64,000 bases of DNA from Octadecabacter algicola (GCF_021532625.1 NZ_JAKGAR010000004.1:62001-126000); one strand, 5' to 3'; counted from the stretch's first letter, positions 1-9,887 are shown. Translations and numbers: made by a program. The notes: generated from the letters alone by a model not told the origin.

Positions 1-891
1 AAGCAACAAAAGTACTAGGCCACCAGTCGCGACCTTGGCTTGTCGAAGAAATACCACCCCCACGACAGCGGCGATCGAACCACCCAAATAGGCTGGTGCT
101 CCCATCACAAGAGAAAATGACTCCCCCGGTGCCGAGCGTATTTCGGATCCAGCTACCGTGAGCAGATCCCCCGCATAAGCCATCCAGAAATCAACGCCTG
201 TGAAGGCCGTAATCAATGCGACGACCACAAGGCCTGTCATGACTGCAACACCCAAAGCACGACGTTGACCCGTCAATACCAACGCCAAGACAATTGGAAC
301 GGCGAAAGAGACAAAATAAGTCATCTTGATAAGCGCCATTACGCAGACCAAAAGACCAATAATTATGCCATCCAAAGTGGCGGCCCCCCCTGATTGGCTG
401 TCGCGTTTTGGTGGGATCAAAGCTGCGACAATGGCCAAGAACGCTGCGGCCCATGCCAATCTATTGTAATGCATGGAAATCGAAATGGACTGCTCTGACT
501 CGCCGTGAACGAGGGCCAACAACATCACCATGACGATTAAGCCAAACAAACGCGCCAACCATGGCTGCATCCGTACGCCCGCAATCCAGATAACCATTGG
601 CAAGAAGACCACCGCAGCAAGAACCTGCGCCCAGATCACTGCCATACCAATACCAAGTCCAGCCTTAACCAGCATGGCAATCGGCCAGAACGCCAGCACA
701 CCAATCGGCGTCATGAAATCCAAATGCGGGATCTGCCCGTCGGCCATGCGCAGCACAATCTGGATCAGGTGCAGCGTGTCGCCTTCGTGTTTTCCAACGT
801 AAAGGCCGCCCTTTAGAACGGCCACTCCCCCCAAAAGCACGAGTACAACGATTAGGAATACGGTCGAAACCGTCTGATTTTTAATGTTCAT
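1..891 (-). CDS. Multi-pass membrane protein, truncated by window edge (GT-C-like hypothetical)
   Basis: The reading frame is open for all 297 codons from the ATG at 891 to the window edge, so only the N-terminal part is present. It starts with a hydrophobic segment (about residues 9-28). A soluble stretch follows with the motif EGDTLHLIQ and then PHLDFMTPIGVLAF, before a long series of hydrophobic helices. A short loop with acidic residues followed by many helices is how GT-C glycosyltransferases (ArnT/PMT-like) are built, but no catalytic motif can be assigned, so function is unknown. An AGAGGCAGG ribosome-binding site precedes the ATG. It is divergent from the AAA+ gene at 1048, so 892-1047 should hold both promoters. 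Confidence 0.75.
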   Translation of the reverse strand, partial: MNIKNQTVSTVFLIVVLVLLGGVAVLKGGLYVGKHEGDTLHLIQIVLRMADGQIPHLDFMTPIGVLAFWPIAMLVKAGLGIGMAVIWAQVLAAVVFLPMVIWIAGVRMQPWLARLFGLIVMVMLLALVHGESEQSISISMHYNRLAWAAAFLAIVAALIPPKRDSQSGGAATLDGIIIGLLVCVMALIKMTYFVSFAVPIVLALVLTGQRRALGVAVMTGLVVVALITAFTGVDFWMAYAGDLLTVAGSEIRSAPGESFSLVMGAPAYLGGSIAAVVGVVFLRQAKVATGGLVLLLL

Positions 892-1047
892 GCCTGCCTC
901 TGGAACGGTTTTGTCCCTTTTTTCGACACAATAGTCAGGCAAACCCATTTATGTAAACCTTTCCACGCGTTCGGGCGAAATCCGTCTGAAGTGTGTGTTT
1001 GGGCCACAGAAACGCGCAAAATGGCGCAAAGACACGGGCAAATAGAG

Positions 1048-2358
1048 ATGAACATGCAAGTTTCAGGCGTAATGGCACCGCCGCCACCTAAGACCCTTGA
1101 GGCAATGGCGCTTTCACCAGTGATGATCCGAGACATTCTGATCAAAACGATGTTCCGGACCAATCTGGAAAACGTATCCGCAATCGCCAAAGCGATCTGT
1201 TTGCCGATTAACGTCACTCAGCAAATTGTTGACGAAGCCCGCGAACAACGACTTTGCGAAGCGACAGGTACCTTGAACGCCAACAATGGCAACGAGATGG
1301 GCTATCAGTTGACGGATGCAGGCAAAGCGCGTGCGCTGGATGCTCTCGCACAGTCTGAATACTTCGGTGCGATGCCCGTGCCGCTGGAAGTGTACCGCGA
1401 ACAAGTCGAACGTCAGTCCATCCGTAATATCCACGTCACCCGCGATCAATTGATCGCAGCCATGGGGCACCTTATCCTACCACCCGACCTTTTGGACCAG
1501 CTTGGACCCGCCGTTGGCGCAGGTCGCTCGATCCTAATGTATGGCCCTCCGGGCAACGGTAAGTCCGCGATTTCAAACGGTATTCGTGATGCGCTGGGTG
1601 ACAAGATCTTTATCCCTCGTGCCATCGAATATTCAGGTCAGGTGATCACAGTCTTTGACCCGATTGTGCATTCCGCTGCCGAAGCTGACGTTGATGACCC
1701 AAATTCTTTGCGCCGCACGTCTGGCCGCTATGACACTCGCTATGTGAAATGCGAACGCCCAACGGTTGTAACAGGTGGTGAATTGACCGTCTCCATGCTC
1801 GACCTCGTGTATAACCCGACCGCACGGACCTATCAGGCGCCGTTGCAGTTGAAATCCTCTGGCGGCATCTTCATCATCGATGACCTTGGTCGCCAAGCCG
1901 AACCCCCACAGGCCATCGTGAACCGTTGGATTGTTCCACTGGAAGAAAACCGCGATATCCTTGCGCTGCAGTCTGGTGAAAAGTTCGAGGTGCCGTTTGA
2001 CACGCTCGTCATCTTCTCCACCAACTTCCACCCCAACGAGATTTTCGATAAAGCGGCGTTGCGTCGTATTTTCTACAAGATCAAGATCGACGGGCCTGAC
2101 CAAGAAGGCTTCTTAAAGATTTTCGCGATGATGGCGCGCAAACGGAAGATCCCGTTGGATGAGGCCGCTCTCGTGCACCTCTTGCAGAAGAAATACCCGA
2201 CGATTGATAATATCTACGCCAACTATCAGCCGATCTTCTTGATCGACCAGATGATCGCAATCTGTGAATTTGAAGGCATTCCATATCAGATGTCTCCGGA
2301 TTTGATTGATCGCGCATGGGCCAACATGTTCGTCAAAGAAGAAAAGATCGTACATTAA
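1048..2358 (+). CDS. AAA+ ATPase with N-terminal helical/winged domain
   Basis: A 436-residue AAA+ family ATPase of unknown target. From the ATG at 1048 the Walker A motif GPPGNGKS is near residue 166 and the Walker B motif IFIIDDLG near 278. A sensor-1-like stretch VIFSTNFHP and arginines in ALRRIFYK follow. The roughly 130 residues before the ATPase core resemble a helical or winged-helix module (VSAIAKAICLPINVTQQ, YQLTDAGKARALD), suggesting target binding. The frame is also open to an ATG at 991, but 1048/1054 begins the compact MNMQVSGVMAPPPP sequence and follows a GAGA. The gene appears monocistronic, with a strong terminator at 2388. Role is inferred only as an ATP-driven remodelling or regulatory protein. 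Confidence 0.85.
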   Translation: MNMQVSGVMAPPPPKTLEAMALSPVMIRDILIKTMFRTNLENVSAIAKAICLPINVTQQIVDEAREQRLCEATGTLNANNGNEMGYQLTDAGKARALDALAQSEYFGAMPVPLEVYREQVERQSIRNIHVTRDQLIAAMGHLILPPDLLDQLGPAVGAGRSILMYGPPGNGKSAISNGIRDALGDKIFIPRAIEYSGQVITVFDPIVHSAAEADVDDPNSLRRTSGRYDTRYVKCERPTVVTGGELTVSMLDLVYNPTARTYQAPLQLKSSGGIFIIDDLGRQAEPPQAIVNRWIVPLEENRDILALQSGEKFEVPFDTLVIFSTNFHPNEIFDKAALRRIFYKIKIDGPDQEGFLKIFAMMARKRKIPLDEAALVHLLQKKYPTIDNIYANYQPIFLIDQMIAICEFEGIPYQMSPDLIDRAWANMFVKEEKIVH

Positions 2359-2387
2359 CGGGGCCCTACACACTCCCTTTATTTCAA

Positions 2388-2424
2388 GGCCCGCTGTTCG
2401 CAACAAACGAACAGCGGGCCTTTT
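2388..2424 (+). terminator. Rho-independent terminator after the AAA+ ATPase
   Basis: A perfect 13-bp stem GGCCCGCTGTTCG / CGAACAGCGGGCC encloses a 7-nt loop and is followed by TTTT and a T-rich stretch. It lies 30 nt after the ATPase stop codon and before the helicase start. Confidence 0.9.
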
Positions 2425-2470
2425 GCCTTTTCCAGCTTGACGTTCTGTTCTCTTGCCGCACTTTGGTGGG

Positions 2471-4870
2471 ATGGATTTACCCGCTCACTTTTCTGACTGG
2501 TTCTCAACGAAAGGCTGGTCGATCCATCCCCATCAGCAAGAGATGTTGGATCGTTCTAGCGAGCCGTCATTATTGTTGATCGCCCCTACAGGCGGCGGCA
2601 AAACGTTGGCGGGGTTTCTTCCTAGCGTGGTCGAACTTTCCGACGGTGATCACGACGGGCTGCACACGCTTTATGTTTCGCCCCTCAAGGCACTTGCAGC
2701 GGATATCAAGCGCAACCTTGGCACGCCAATTGCCGAAATGGACCTGCCGATAAGGGTTGAGGATCGAACGGGCGACACATCCTATACCCAGAAAAGAAGA
2801 CAGCGTGCAGACCCGCCTCACATTCTGCTGACTACGCCTGAAAGCCTCGCGTTGTTGGTCAGTTACGAAGACGCCCCACGTATTTTCAAGGGGGTGCAAC
2901 GGATCATTATAGACGAAATCCATGCACTCGCCGAAAGCAAACGGGGTGATCAATTGATGCTCGCAATAAGCCGCATTCAAGCGATGTCACCCGATCTGCG
3001 GCGGGTTGGGTTATCTGCCACAGTCGAAGACCCTGCCGCCATTGCCCACGAGCTGGCAAAGCATCCTGATCCCTGCCCCATCGTGCTGGCTGACCCGGGG
3101 CCAGACCCAGATATTTCTATGCTCGTAACCGAAGAAAAACCACCATGGTCGGGCGGAGGCGCTAAATATTCGATCCCCGCAGTGCTAGACATGGTGAAAC
3201 AGCACAAGACCACGCTCATCTTTCACAACACGCGAGCACAGGCTGAAATCTACTTTCACAACCTTTGGCTCGCCAATGACGACGCCCTTCCAATTGGCAT
3301 CCATCACGGCAGCTTGTCCCGCGACCAACGCGCCAAGGTCGAAGCCGCTATGGTGCGCGGCGATCTACGGGCGATTGTCTGCACAGGATCACTGGACCTT
3401 GGCATTGATTGGGGAGACGTGGATCTGGTGGTGCAAATCGGCGCGCCCAAAAACGTCAAACGACTGATCCAGCGGATCGGGCGCGCAAATCACCGATACA
3501 ATGCACCCTCAAAGGCAGTTCTGGTCCCCGCCAATCGTTTCGAAGTTGTGGAATGTGTCGCGGCACTTGAGGCCGCAAAAGACCGCGACCTTGACGGTGA
3601 TCCCAAGGGGGATGGCCCACGAGACGTCCTATGCCAGCATATCCTGATCACAGCTTGTGCTGCTCCATTTGATGCAACAGACCTGTTCCAAGAGGTAAAG
3701 ACGGTCGGTGCATATAGCACCCTTAGCCGTGCGGCGTTTGATGATTGTCTCGAATTCTGTGCGACGGGTGGCTACGCTCTACAGGCCTATGATCAATGGA
3801 AACGCCTGAAAGAGGTCGGCGGGACATGGCAGCTGCGCGACCCAAGGTCCGCCGCCCGCATCCGCATGAACATCGGAACAATCTTTGACATCGAGACGCT
3901 GAAGGTAAAGTTTCGCCGCTCTCCTAAGACCTTGGGCGAAGTCGAAGAGAGTTTCGCAGCCACCCTGACGCAAGGCGATACCTTTCTGATCGGTGGACAA
4001 ATCGTACGCTACGAAGGGCTCAACCAACTGGTGGTGGAAGTCAGCCGAGAGAAGGGACGAACGCCCAAAGTCGCAACGTTTTCGGGAACGAAGTTCGCGA
4101 CCTCAACCCAACTCAGCCAACGTATCCTGTCCATGTTCAATCGTGACACTTGGCCACTGCTACCTGCTCACACCACTGAGTGGCTTCAGCTTCAGCGGGA
4201 GATGTCGAAACTGCCACAAGCTGGGCGTATTCAGGTCGAAACCTTCCCCCAAGACGGCCGCGAAAACATGGTCGTTTATGGATTTGCGGGGGTGAATGCC
4301 CATCGCACGCTGGGTTTGATCTTAACGCAACGTATGGAGGCTGCAGGTCTCAATCCGCTTGGCTTTGTAGTGACGGATTACGCGCTGTTGATCTGGGGGC
4401 TGACCCCTGTCACCAATGTTGCGCCCTTGTTTGCCCCTGAAAACATCCGCGACGGGCTAGAAACATGGCTGCAAGGCAACGCCGTTATGAAGCGCACGTT
4501 CCGCATCGCCGCAACCGTGGCGGGCCTGATTGAACGCAACAGCCGTCAGGGCCGAAAATCCGGACGGCAGGCCACGTTTTCTAGTGACATTCTTTATGAC
4601 ACTTTGGCCAAATACGACCCCGATCATCTGATGTTGCGGATCACCCGCGAAGAAGCCATGCGCGGGATGGTCGACTTTGGTCGCATCGAAGAAATGCTGC
4701 AGCGTACAAAGGGGCAAGTCGATCATATCGTCGTTGACCGCATCACGCCGCTCGCTGCGCCGTTGTTTTTGGAACCAGGGCGCATTCCGGTATTTGGCGA
4801 AGGGCGCGACAAACTCCTACAGGACAAAGCTGCAGAACTGATGCGCGAGGCCGGCTTATCCGACATATAA
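2471..4870 (+). CDS. Ligase-associated DEXH-box DNA helicase (Lhr-core family)
   Basis: A superfamily 2 helicase of about 799 residues, predicted to act in DNA repair. From the ATG at 2471 there is a Q-like motif HPHQQEML, Walker A APTGGGKT (residues 38-45), TTPESLALL, the DEIH box in IIIDEIHAL, and motif III LSATVED. The second RecA domain carries VQIGAPKNVKRLIQRIGRA. The long C-terminal part matches the winged-helix/Lhr-core extension. A TTG at 2453 would add MPHFGG, but family members begin close to MDLPxxF, so 2471 is preferred. PdeM follows 42 nt downstream, the usual partner. The ATP-dependent ligase and MBL-fold exonuclease that often complete this cluster are not present here. Confidence 0.92.
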   Translation: MDLPAHFSDWFSTKGWSIHPHQQEMLDRSSEPSLLLIAPTGGGKTLAGFLPSVVELSDGDHDGLHTLYVSPLKALAADIKRNLGTPIAEMDLPIRVEDRTGDTSYTQKRRQRADPPHILLTTPESLALLVSYEDAPRIFKGVQRIIIDEIHALAESKRGDQLMLAISRIQAMSPDLRRVGLSATVEDPAAIAHELAKHPDPCPIVLADPGPDPDISMLVTEEKPPWSGGGAKYSIPAVLDMVKQHKTTLIFHNTRAQAEIYFHNLWLANDDALPIGIHHGSLSRDQRAKVEAAMVRGDLRAIVCTGSLDLGIDWGDVDLVVQIGAPKNVKRLIQRIGRANHRYNAPSKAVLVPANRFEVVECVAALEAAKDRDLDGDPKGDGPRDVLCQHILITACAAPFDATDLFQEVKTVGAYSTLSRAAFDDCLEFCATGGYALQAYDQWKRLKEVGGTWQLRDPRSAARIRMNIGTIFDIETLKVKFRRSPKTLGEVEESFAATLTQGDTFLIGGQIVRYEGLNQLVVEVSREKGRTPKVATFSGTKFATSTQLSQRILSMFNRDTWPLLPAHTTEWLQLQREMSKLPQAGRIQVETFPQDGRENMVVYGFAGVNAHRTLGLILTQRMEAAGLNPLGFVVTDYALLIWGLTPVTNVAPLFAPENIRDGLETWLQGNAVMKRTFRIAATVAGLIERNSRQGRKSGRQATFSSDILYDTLAKYDPDHLMLRITREEAMRGMVDFGRIEEMLQRTKGQVDHIVVDRITPLAAPLFLEPGRIPVFGEGRDKLLQDKAAELMREAGLSDI

Positions 4871-4912
4871 GACCGCTGGACCCGCCCGTGCATTTCAGGC
4901 AAGCACGGTGAC

Positions 4913-5578
4913 ATGTCGGATTTTGCGTTCACCTTCTGCGACGCTGACCTTGTCGCGCGGCCAGATGGCACCCTTTGGTGGCCAAGAAAACGGTTGCTGT
5001 GCGTCTCTGATTTGCATTTGGGGAAATCCGAACGAATTGCGCGGCGCGGCGGCACACTCTTGCCCCCATATGAGACCCGAGAAACCCTTTGGCGACTAGA
5101 AGCAGCAATAGCAGCCACCGATCCGGCTTGCGTTGTTTGTTTGGGCGACAGCTTTGATGATTTGACTGCGGCGGACAACGTTTCTGACGACGCACGTAAA
5201 ACACTCACGCGCCTTCAAGCGGGTCGAGACTGGATTTGGATCGAAGGCAACCATGATGCGGGGCCTGTGGACATTGGCGGCACACACCGCGGCGAAGTCG
5301 TTTTAGACAGGATAACCTTTCGCCACATAACCGACCAAGCGACCCGCGGCGAAATCTCGGGTCACTACCACCCCAAAGCAGGGCCTACCGGCCTTCCTCA
5401 GCGCGCTTGTTTTCTATTGGACAAGGTTAAACTCATCCTGCCCGCGTTCGGCGCTTATACGGGTGGGCTCTCAGTTCGGGATCCCGATCTATCGGGGCTG
5501 ATGGAGTCCGCGGGTGTGGCCATCCTCACGGGCAAGAAAGCAGTGGCTGTTCCGATTTCAGCCTGCCTTAAGCGCTAA
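4913..5578 (+). CDS. pdeM: Ligase-associated DNA damage response endonuclease PdeM
   Basis: A 221-residue calcineurin-type metallophosphoesterase. The metal-binding motifs are in order: SDLHLGK (D-x-H), LGDSFDD (GD), EGNHDAG (GNHD) and SGHYHPKA (GHxH). It is predicted to hydrolyse phosphodiester bonds in DNA repair alongside the Lhr-type helicase directly upstream. The pairing of helicase and phosphoesterase fixes the family. Its 3' end overlaps the 3' end of the convergent LytTR gene by 11 bp, and no terminator separates them. Confidence 0.9.
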   Translation: MSDFAFTFCDADLVARPDGTLWWPRKRLLCVSDLHLGKSERIARRGGTLLPPYETRETLWRLEAAIAATDPACVVCLGDSFDDLTAADNVSDDARKTLTRLQAGRDWIWIEGNHDAGPVDIGGTHRGEVVLDRITFRHITDQATRGEISGHYHPKAGPTGLPQRACFLLDKVKLILPAFGAYTGGLSVRDPDLSGLMESAGVAILTGKKAVAVPISACLKR

Positions 5579-6353
5579 GCTTTCCTACTTCCACTAAGTT
5601 AGATCGATACTTGGGACCGACCGGCAGTTTGCATCCACAAGGCATGCTGACATGTTCACGACCATCTGTAGTTTCCACTGCTGTGATCTGCGACAGGGCG
5701 ACCCAATGAGATCGGTGAACACAAATACCCGGTTCGACATCTATATCTGCGACGGCATCCCGCAGCCTCATCAATTCGCGATAAACTTGATTATCAGTGG
5801 TCTTGATAACGATGTGGTGGTTGTCTGAACTAACCCTCTTTAGTCGGACTCCTTCTGGCGCTCCGATCCTATCCAGCAAACGGTCACGCGATCTAGCCTT
5901 TGGGGGCATCAAGGTTTTGTGTTGAATGAAATGCCTTAGCACAACAGAGCCGATACCGATGAGGAAAGTAATCAAACTTACCAAAGGCCATGTTAATGTA
6001 GGTTCTTGGACGCCCCAAACTTTCGCATTGAAAAAGACTGCTACTGGCCCAAACCCGATTGCAAGTGTTCCAGCGACCAACACGTCCTCAAACCACGGAG
6101 GGTCATTTTTTATGATTGGACGCCAAACAACGCGCGCAACGATGGCGATGACCGCGGCCACAGCAAGTATTGCGCCCCAATAGCCAAAACGCCCGGAAAG
6201 CGACAATGCTTCATAGGTTCCGAATGGGCCAGAAAGTGACACAACAGCGGTTGTAATTAACCACACAAAAAAGATTACAAGCGTAACCGTTTCTTTCAAA
6301 GTAGCGATAACGCTAGAAAACTGCTTCTTCACCACGTCCCCCCAGACACACAT
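5568..6353 (-). CDS. Membrane-anchored LytTR-family transcriptional regulator
   Basis: A 261-residue protein with four hydrophobic segments (about residues 22-42, 57-78, 90-108, 121-141), a short basic linker, and a C-terminal LytTR DNA-binding domain (about 165-258). Recognisable LytTR elements are VHRSHWVAL near 212-220 and LPVGPKYRSNL near 243-253. There is no receiver domain, so any signal is probably sensed through the membrane part. The start is uncertain: the ATG at 6353 has no ribosome-binding site, while a GTG at 6332 lies five bases after a run of six G. It is convergent with pdeM and does not obviously belong to the one-carbon genes on its other side. Target genes are unknown. Confidence 0.85.
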   Translation of the reverse strand: MCVWGDVVKKQFSSVIATLKETVTLVIFFVWLITTAVVSLSGPFGTYEALSLSGRFGYWGAILAVAAVIAIVARVVWRPIIKNDPPWFEDVLVAGTLAIGFGPVAVFFNAKVWGVQEPTLTWPLVSLITFLIGIGSVVLRHFIQHKTLMPPKARSRDRLLDRIGAPEGVRLKRVSSDNHHIVIKTTDNQVYRELMRLRDAVADIDVEPGICVHRSHWVALSQITAVETTDGREHVSMPCGCKLPVGPKYRSNLVEVGKLSA

Positions 6354-6416
6354 GACGATATAGAATCAACTAATTACACGTCAAACGCTATACAATGGGG
6401 TTACGTTGGGAAAGAC

Positions 6417-7310
6417 TTAGGCAGTCAAACCGACAGGCTCAGGCAAATTATTAGCGCGGCAACAGGCGGTTAGCGTATTGGCTAGCAGACAAGCGATTGT
6501 CATCGGCCCAACGCCGCCGGGGACGGGCGTGATGGCGCCTGCGACGGCAGCACAGCTGTCATAATCAGCATCTCCAACCAACCGTGTTCCTCCTTCAGGT
6601 TTTTCAATGCGGTTGATGCCCACATCGATCACAGTCGCACCTGGTTTAATCCAGTCGCCTTGCACCATTTGCGGGCGACCAACGGCGGCAACCACGATGT
6701 CAGCTTGGCGCACGACCGCAGGCAAGTCTTTGGTCCGAGAATGGGCAATCGTAACAGTACAGCTATCGCCTAGCAGAAGCTGCGCCATAGGTTTACCGAC
6801 AATATTCGACCGGCCAATCACAACTGCATTCATGCCAGACAGGCTGCCGTGATGATCCCGCAGCATCATCAATGAACCCAGTGGCGTGCAAGGCACCATA
6901 GATTTTTGTCCGGTGCCCAAAAGGCCAACGTTTGAGATATGGAACCCATCCACATCCTTTGCTGGGTCGATCGAATTGATCACCAAATCACTGTTAAGAT
7001 GGCCCGGCAACGGCAGCTGCACCAGAATACCGTGGATCGTCGGGTCTTCATTGAGGCTGTTCACAACCGCGAGCAACTCAGCTTCCGATACAGTGGCATC
7101 AAGACGGTGCTCTACCGACTTCATGCCAACTTCGACTGTCATCTTGCCTTTGGATTTAACGTAAACTTGGCTCGCGGGGTCTTCGCCCACCAACACAACA
7201 GCCAATCCTGGCGTAATGCCGTGTTCGGATTTCAATTTGGCGACGTGATCACCAACTTGGCCGCGTACATTGGCCGCAAAGGCTTTGCCGTCGATTACTG
7301 TAGCTGTCAT
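6417..7310 (-). CDS. folD: Bifunctional methylenetetrahydrofolate dehydrogenase / cyclohydrolase FolD
   Basis: A cytosolic 297-residue enzyme that interconverts 5,10-methylene-, 5,10-methenyl- and 10-formyl-tetrahydrofolate using NADP(H). The catalytic lysine region YVKSKGK, the signature QLPLPGHL, and PCTPLG are present. The nucleotide-binding [11 protein letters not shown] and the C-terminal [10 protein letters not shown] are also clear, and length is typical. It lies downstream of fhs in the same direction with an 85-bp gap. Fhs makes 10-formyl-THF and FolD carries it on, so the pair supplies one-carbon units for purine, thymidylate and methionine synthesis or for oxidation of C1 compounds. 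Confidence 0.97.
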   Translation of the reverse strand: MTATVIDGKAFAANVRGQVGDHVAKLKSEHGITPGLAVVLVGEDPASQVYVKSKGKMTVEVGMKSVEHRLDATVSEAELLAVVNSLNEDPTIHGILVQLPLPGHLNSDLVINSIDPAKDVDGFHISNVGLLGTGQKSMVPCTPLGSLMMLRDHHGSLSGMNAVVIGRSNIVGKPMAQLLLGDSCTVTIAHSRTKDLPAVVRQADIVVAAVGRPQMVQGDWIKPGATVIDVGINRIEKPEGGTRLVGDADYDSCAAVAGAITPVPGGVGPMTIACLLANTLTACCRANNLPEPVGLTA

Positions 7311-7395
7311 TTCAATCCCTCAATGTTGTCCCGAATGGGAAGGTGGGCGGCGCGTCTTAGCAACCACTAAATAGCGACGTCCCACCTTTTACGTG

Positions 7396-9072
7396 TTAGA
7401 ACAAGCCTTCAATTTGGCCATCATCGTTCAAGTGAATATTTTCTGCGGATGGCACCCGCGGCAACCCCGGCATCGTCATGATTTCACCGCAGACGACGAC
7501 AATGAATCCAGCCCCAGCGCTCAAGCGCACTTCACGAACCGGCACCGAGAACCCCGTAGGAGCCCCACGTAATGTCGGATCCGTCGAGAACGAATACTGC
7601 GTCTTCGCCATACAAACGGGCAAATCGCCGTAGCCCTGTTCTTCCCAGAGTTTCAGCTGGTCCCGGATCTTTTGATCCATCAGGGCTTCGTCAGCGCGAT
7701 AGATCCGCTTGCAGACAGTCTGAACTTTATCCGCCAACGACATGTCATCACGGTAAAGCGGAGCGAACTGACTGATGCCGCTGTCCGCAATTTCTGCAAC
7801 GCGCGTCGCCAATGCCTCGGACCCTTTGGACCCATGTTCCCAGTGTTGGGACAAGATCGCTTCGGCCCCTTGGGTTGCAACATAATCTTTCACGGCTTGA
7901 ACTTCGGCATCGGTGTCCGTCACGAAGTGGTTGATCGCTACGACAACAGGCACGCCAAATGATTTCAGGTTGCCGATATGGCGCCCAAGGTTGGCGCAAC
8001 CATTCTCTACGGCCGCAACGTTCTCGGCACCCAGATCGCCTTTGGCGACACCACCATTCATCTTCATCGCACGCACCGTCGCGACCAGCACAACGCAATC
8101 AGGCGAAAGCCCTGCTTTGCGGCATTTGATGTTCAGAAACTTTTCGGCGCCAAGGTCAGCGCCAAAGCCCGCTTCCGTGACCACATAATCAGCCGTCTTC
8201 AACGCGGTGGTCGTGGCAATCACCGAGTTACAGCCGTGGGCAATATTGGCGAACGGGCCCCCATGCACGAAGGCCGGATTGTTTTCCAACGTCTGCACAA
8301 GGTTGGGCTGCATCGCGTCTTTCAACAACACGGTCATAGCGCCGTCCGCTTTAATGTCACGTGCAAAAACAGGGCTGCGATCACGGCGATAAGCTACGAT
8401 CATGTCGCCCAAACGTTTCTCAAGGTCTTTTAAATCTTTGGACAGACACAGGATCGCCATCACTTCGGACGCCACTGTAATGTCAAACCCTGCTTCGCGA
8501 GGGAACCCGTTGGCAACCCCACCCAAAGATGCCGTAATCTGGCGTAGCGCACGATCGTTCATGTCAACAACACGGCGCCACACAACGCGGCGTACGTCGA
8601 TTTCCAGCTCATTACCCCAATAAATGTGGTTGTCGATCATCGCGCTCAACAGTGAATGCGCTGAGGTAATCGCGTGGAAATCACCCGTAAAGTGAAGGTT
8701 CATGTCTTCCATCGGAACGATTTGTGCGTAGCCGCCTCCCGCGGCGCCACCTTTCATACCGAAGTTCGGCCCAAGCGAGGCTTCGCGAATACAAACCGCA
8801 GCCTTCTTGCCAATACGGTTCAGGCCATCCCCAAGCCCCACTGTCGTCGTTGTCTTTCCCTCGCCTGCGGGTGTCGGGTTGATTGCCGTGACAAGGATCA
8901 GCTTGCCGTTCTCGTTTTTCTGGACGCCGTTGATAAAGGCTTGGCTAACCTTTGCTTTATCGTGCCCGTAAGGCAAAAGATCATCGCTCCCGATGCCAAG
9001 TTTCGCACCAATCTCTTGGATTGGTTTCTTATTCGCTTCCCGTGCGATCTCGATATCGGTTTTGTATGCCAC
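7396..9072 (-). CDS. fhs: Formate-tetrahydrofolate ligase
   Basis: A 558-residue enzyme making 10-formyl-THF from formate, ATP and THF. The P-loop [10 protein letters not shown] is at about residues 67-76, and the family signatures [11 protein letters not shown] and [12 protein letters not shown] are intact. The start codon is GTG at 9072 (GTGGCATACAAA), supported by a GGGAG eight bases upstream and by the expected N-terminus [10 protein letters not shown]. It precedes folD on the same strand. In marine roseobacters this pair is commonly tied to use of methylated compounds, but no methylotrophy gene lies beside it here, so that role is inference. Confidence 0.97.
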   Translation of the reverse strand: MAYKTDIEIAREANKKPIQEIGAKLGIGSDDLLPYGHDKAKVSQAFINGVQKNENGKLILVTAINPTPAGEGKTTTTVGLGDGLNRIGKKAAVCIREASLGPNFGMKGGAAGGGYAQIVPMEDMNLHFTGDFHAITSAHSLLSAMIDNHIYWGNELEIDVRRVVWRRVVDMNDRALRQITASLGGVANGFPREAGFDITVASEVMAILCLSKDLKDLEKRLGDMIVAYRRDRSPVFARDIKADGAMTVLLKDAMQPNLVQTLENNPAFVHGGPFANIAHGCNSVIATTTALKTADYVVTEAGFGADLGAEKFLNIKCRKAGLSPDCVVLVATVRAMKMNGGVAKGDLGAENVAAVENGCANLGRHIGNLKSFGVPVVVAINHFVTDTDAEVQAVKDYVATQGAEAILSQHWEHGSKGSEALATRVAEIADSGISQFAPLYRDDMSLADKVQTVCKRIYRADEALMDQKIRDQLKLWEEQGYGDLPVCMAKTQYSFSTDPTLRGAPTGFSVPVREVRLSAGAGFIVVVCGEIMTMPGLPRVPSAENIHLNDDGQIEGLF

Positions 9073-9234
9073 TTCAATTTCTCCCTAATGAGCAAAATTG
9101 CCCGTCTTCATTTGTCAGTAAGCACGTCGACAAACAGTCAGCACCATGCGGTTACGACATTTTCGATGCCGGAATCGTCGGGCAGCTCGTGACAGAAAAA
9201 CTATTCCGCAAAAAATCTTATCGGACAAACAAAA

Positions 9235-9263
9235 TCGTGAAATTTTTGGATTTTTTTTCACGA
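9235..9263 (-). terminator. Probable terminator after the MOSC gene
   Basis: An 8-bp inverted repeat (TCGTGAAA / TTTCACGA, 13-nt spacer) is followed on the minus strand by TTTTG. It lies 43 nt beyond the MOSC stop codon. It also sits in the leader region of fhs, so an operator role is possible. Confidence 0.45.
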
Positions 9264-9305
9264 CCCATTTGAAAGGTAATTCTTGCGGGGCTTAGGGTTG
9301 GTGGA

Positions 9306-9887
9306 TCAGGGGGTCCAGACGGGTTGATCCGGGATGTGAAGTGTCAAGATATCACCAAGTGCAACGCGGCCCTCAGCCGCGACCCAAGCCGTGACTCCTC
9401 GTCGGTTTTTCGCTGCTGGCTTAAACCCCTTAGCAAGGTCACCATGATCCAGAACGAGGGATTTTGCAGGAAACTGACAGGGGCGGTTTTCCATATCGAT
9501 TGTAACGGTAGCCCCGCTCGCGGCCTGAAGACGCGACGACGGCGGCACATGGCTAAAGTCAGTTATGCCCCTCACGACCATAGACGCCCCCATCCGAACA
9601 GGATCAATTGCATCAACACCCATCTCTTTGGCAATCTGGTCGAGCTCTTCTTGGCTTACGATACTCAGCTGGCGTTCGTTCTTGATCGGTGTGCCACGCT
9701 CATATTGCGATTTGACACGACTGCAGCTTGGTCGTGTAAGGCCCGCGTGAAATGCGCCTGCAACGCCTTCGAATGTCAGATCAAGGCTTTCTCGGGCTGG
9801 GGCGGTCAACTCATTACGATCGCTATTCATAACGGCTCCGAGCCAGATGATTTCCGCAGTGAAATGTGTGGGTTTTAACGCAGGCAT
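9306..9887 (-). CDS. MOSC domain-containing protein
   Basis: A 193-residue protein resembling the MOSC (molybdenum cofactor sulfurase C-terminal) family. It has the MOSC-type hallmarks of a conserved cysteine in RPSCSRV, the segment PVRMGASMVVRGITDFSHVPP, the ENRPCQFPAK stretch with a second cysteine, and a C-terminal GDILTLHIP barrel strand. MOSC domains are thought to carry sulfur or bind pyranopterin cofactor; the substrate here is unknown. The frame extends upstream to 9968, but the ATG at 9887 is preceded by a perfect AAGGAG with a 7-base spacer and is chosen as the start. Confidence 0.85.
   Translation of the reverse strand: MPALKPTHFTAEIIWLGAVMNSDRNELTAPARESLDLTFEGVAGAFHAGLTRPSCSRVKSQYERGTPIKNERQLSIVSQEELDQIAKEMGVDAIDPVRMGASMVVRGITDFSHVPPSSRLQAASGATVTIDMENRPCQFPAKSLVLDHGDLAKGFKPAAKNRRGVTAWVAAEGRVALGDILTLHIPDQPVWTP

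Noticed and set aside
6354-9305. Possible tetrahydrofolate or SAM/SAH riboswitch near folD/fhs
   Set aside because: No conserved aptamer core could be matched in the 233-bp fhs leader or the folD-fhs gap. The only structure is the 8-bp repeat at 9235-9263, better explained as a terminator.
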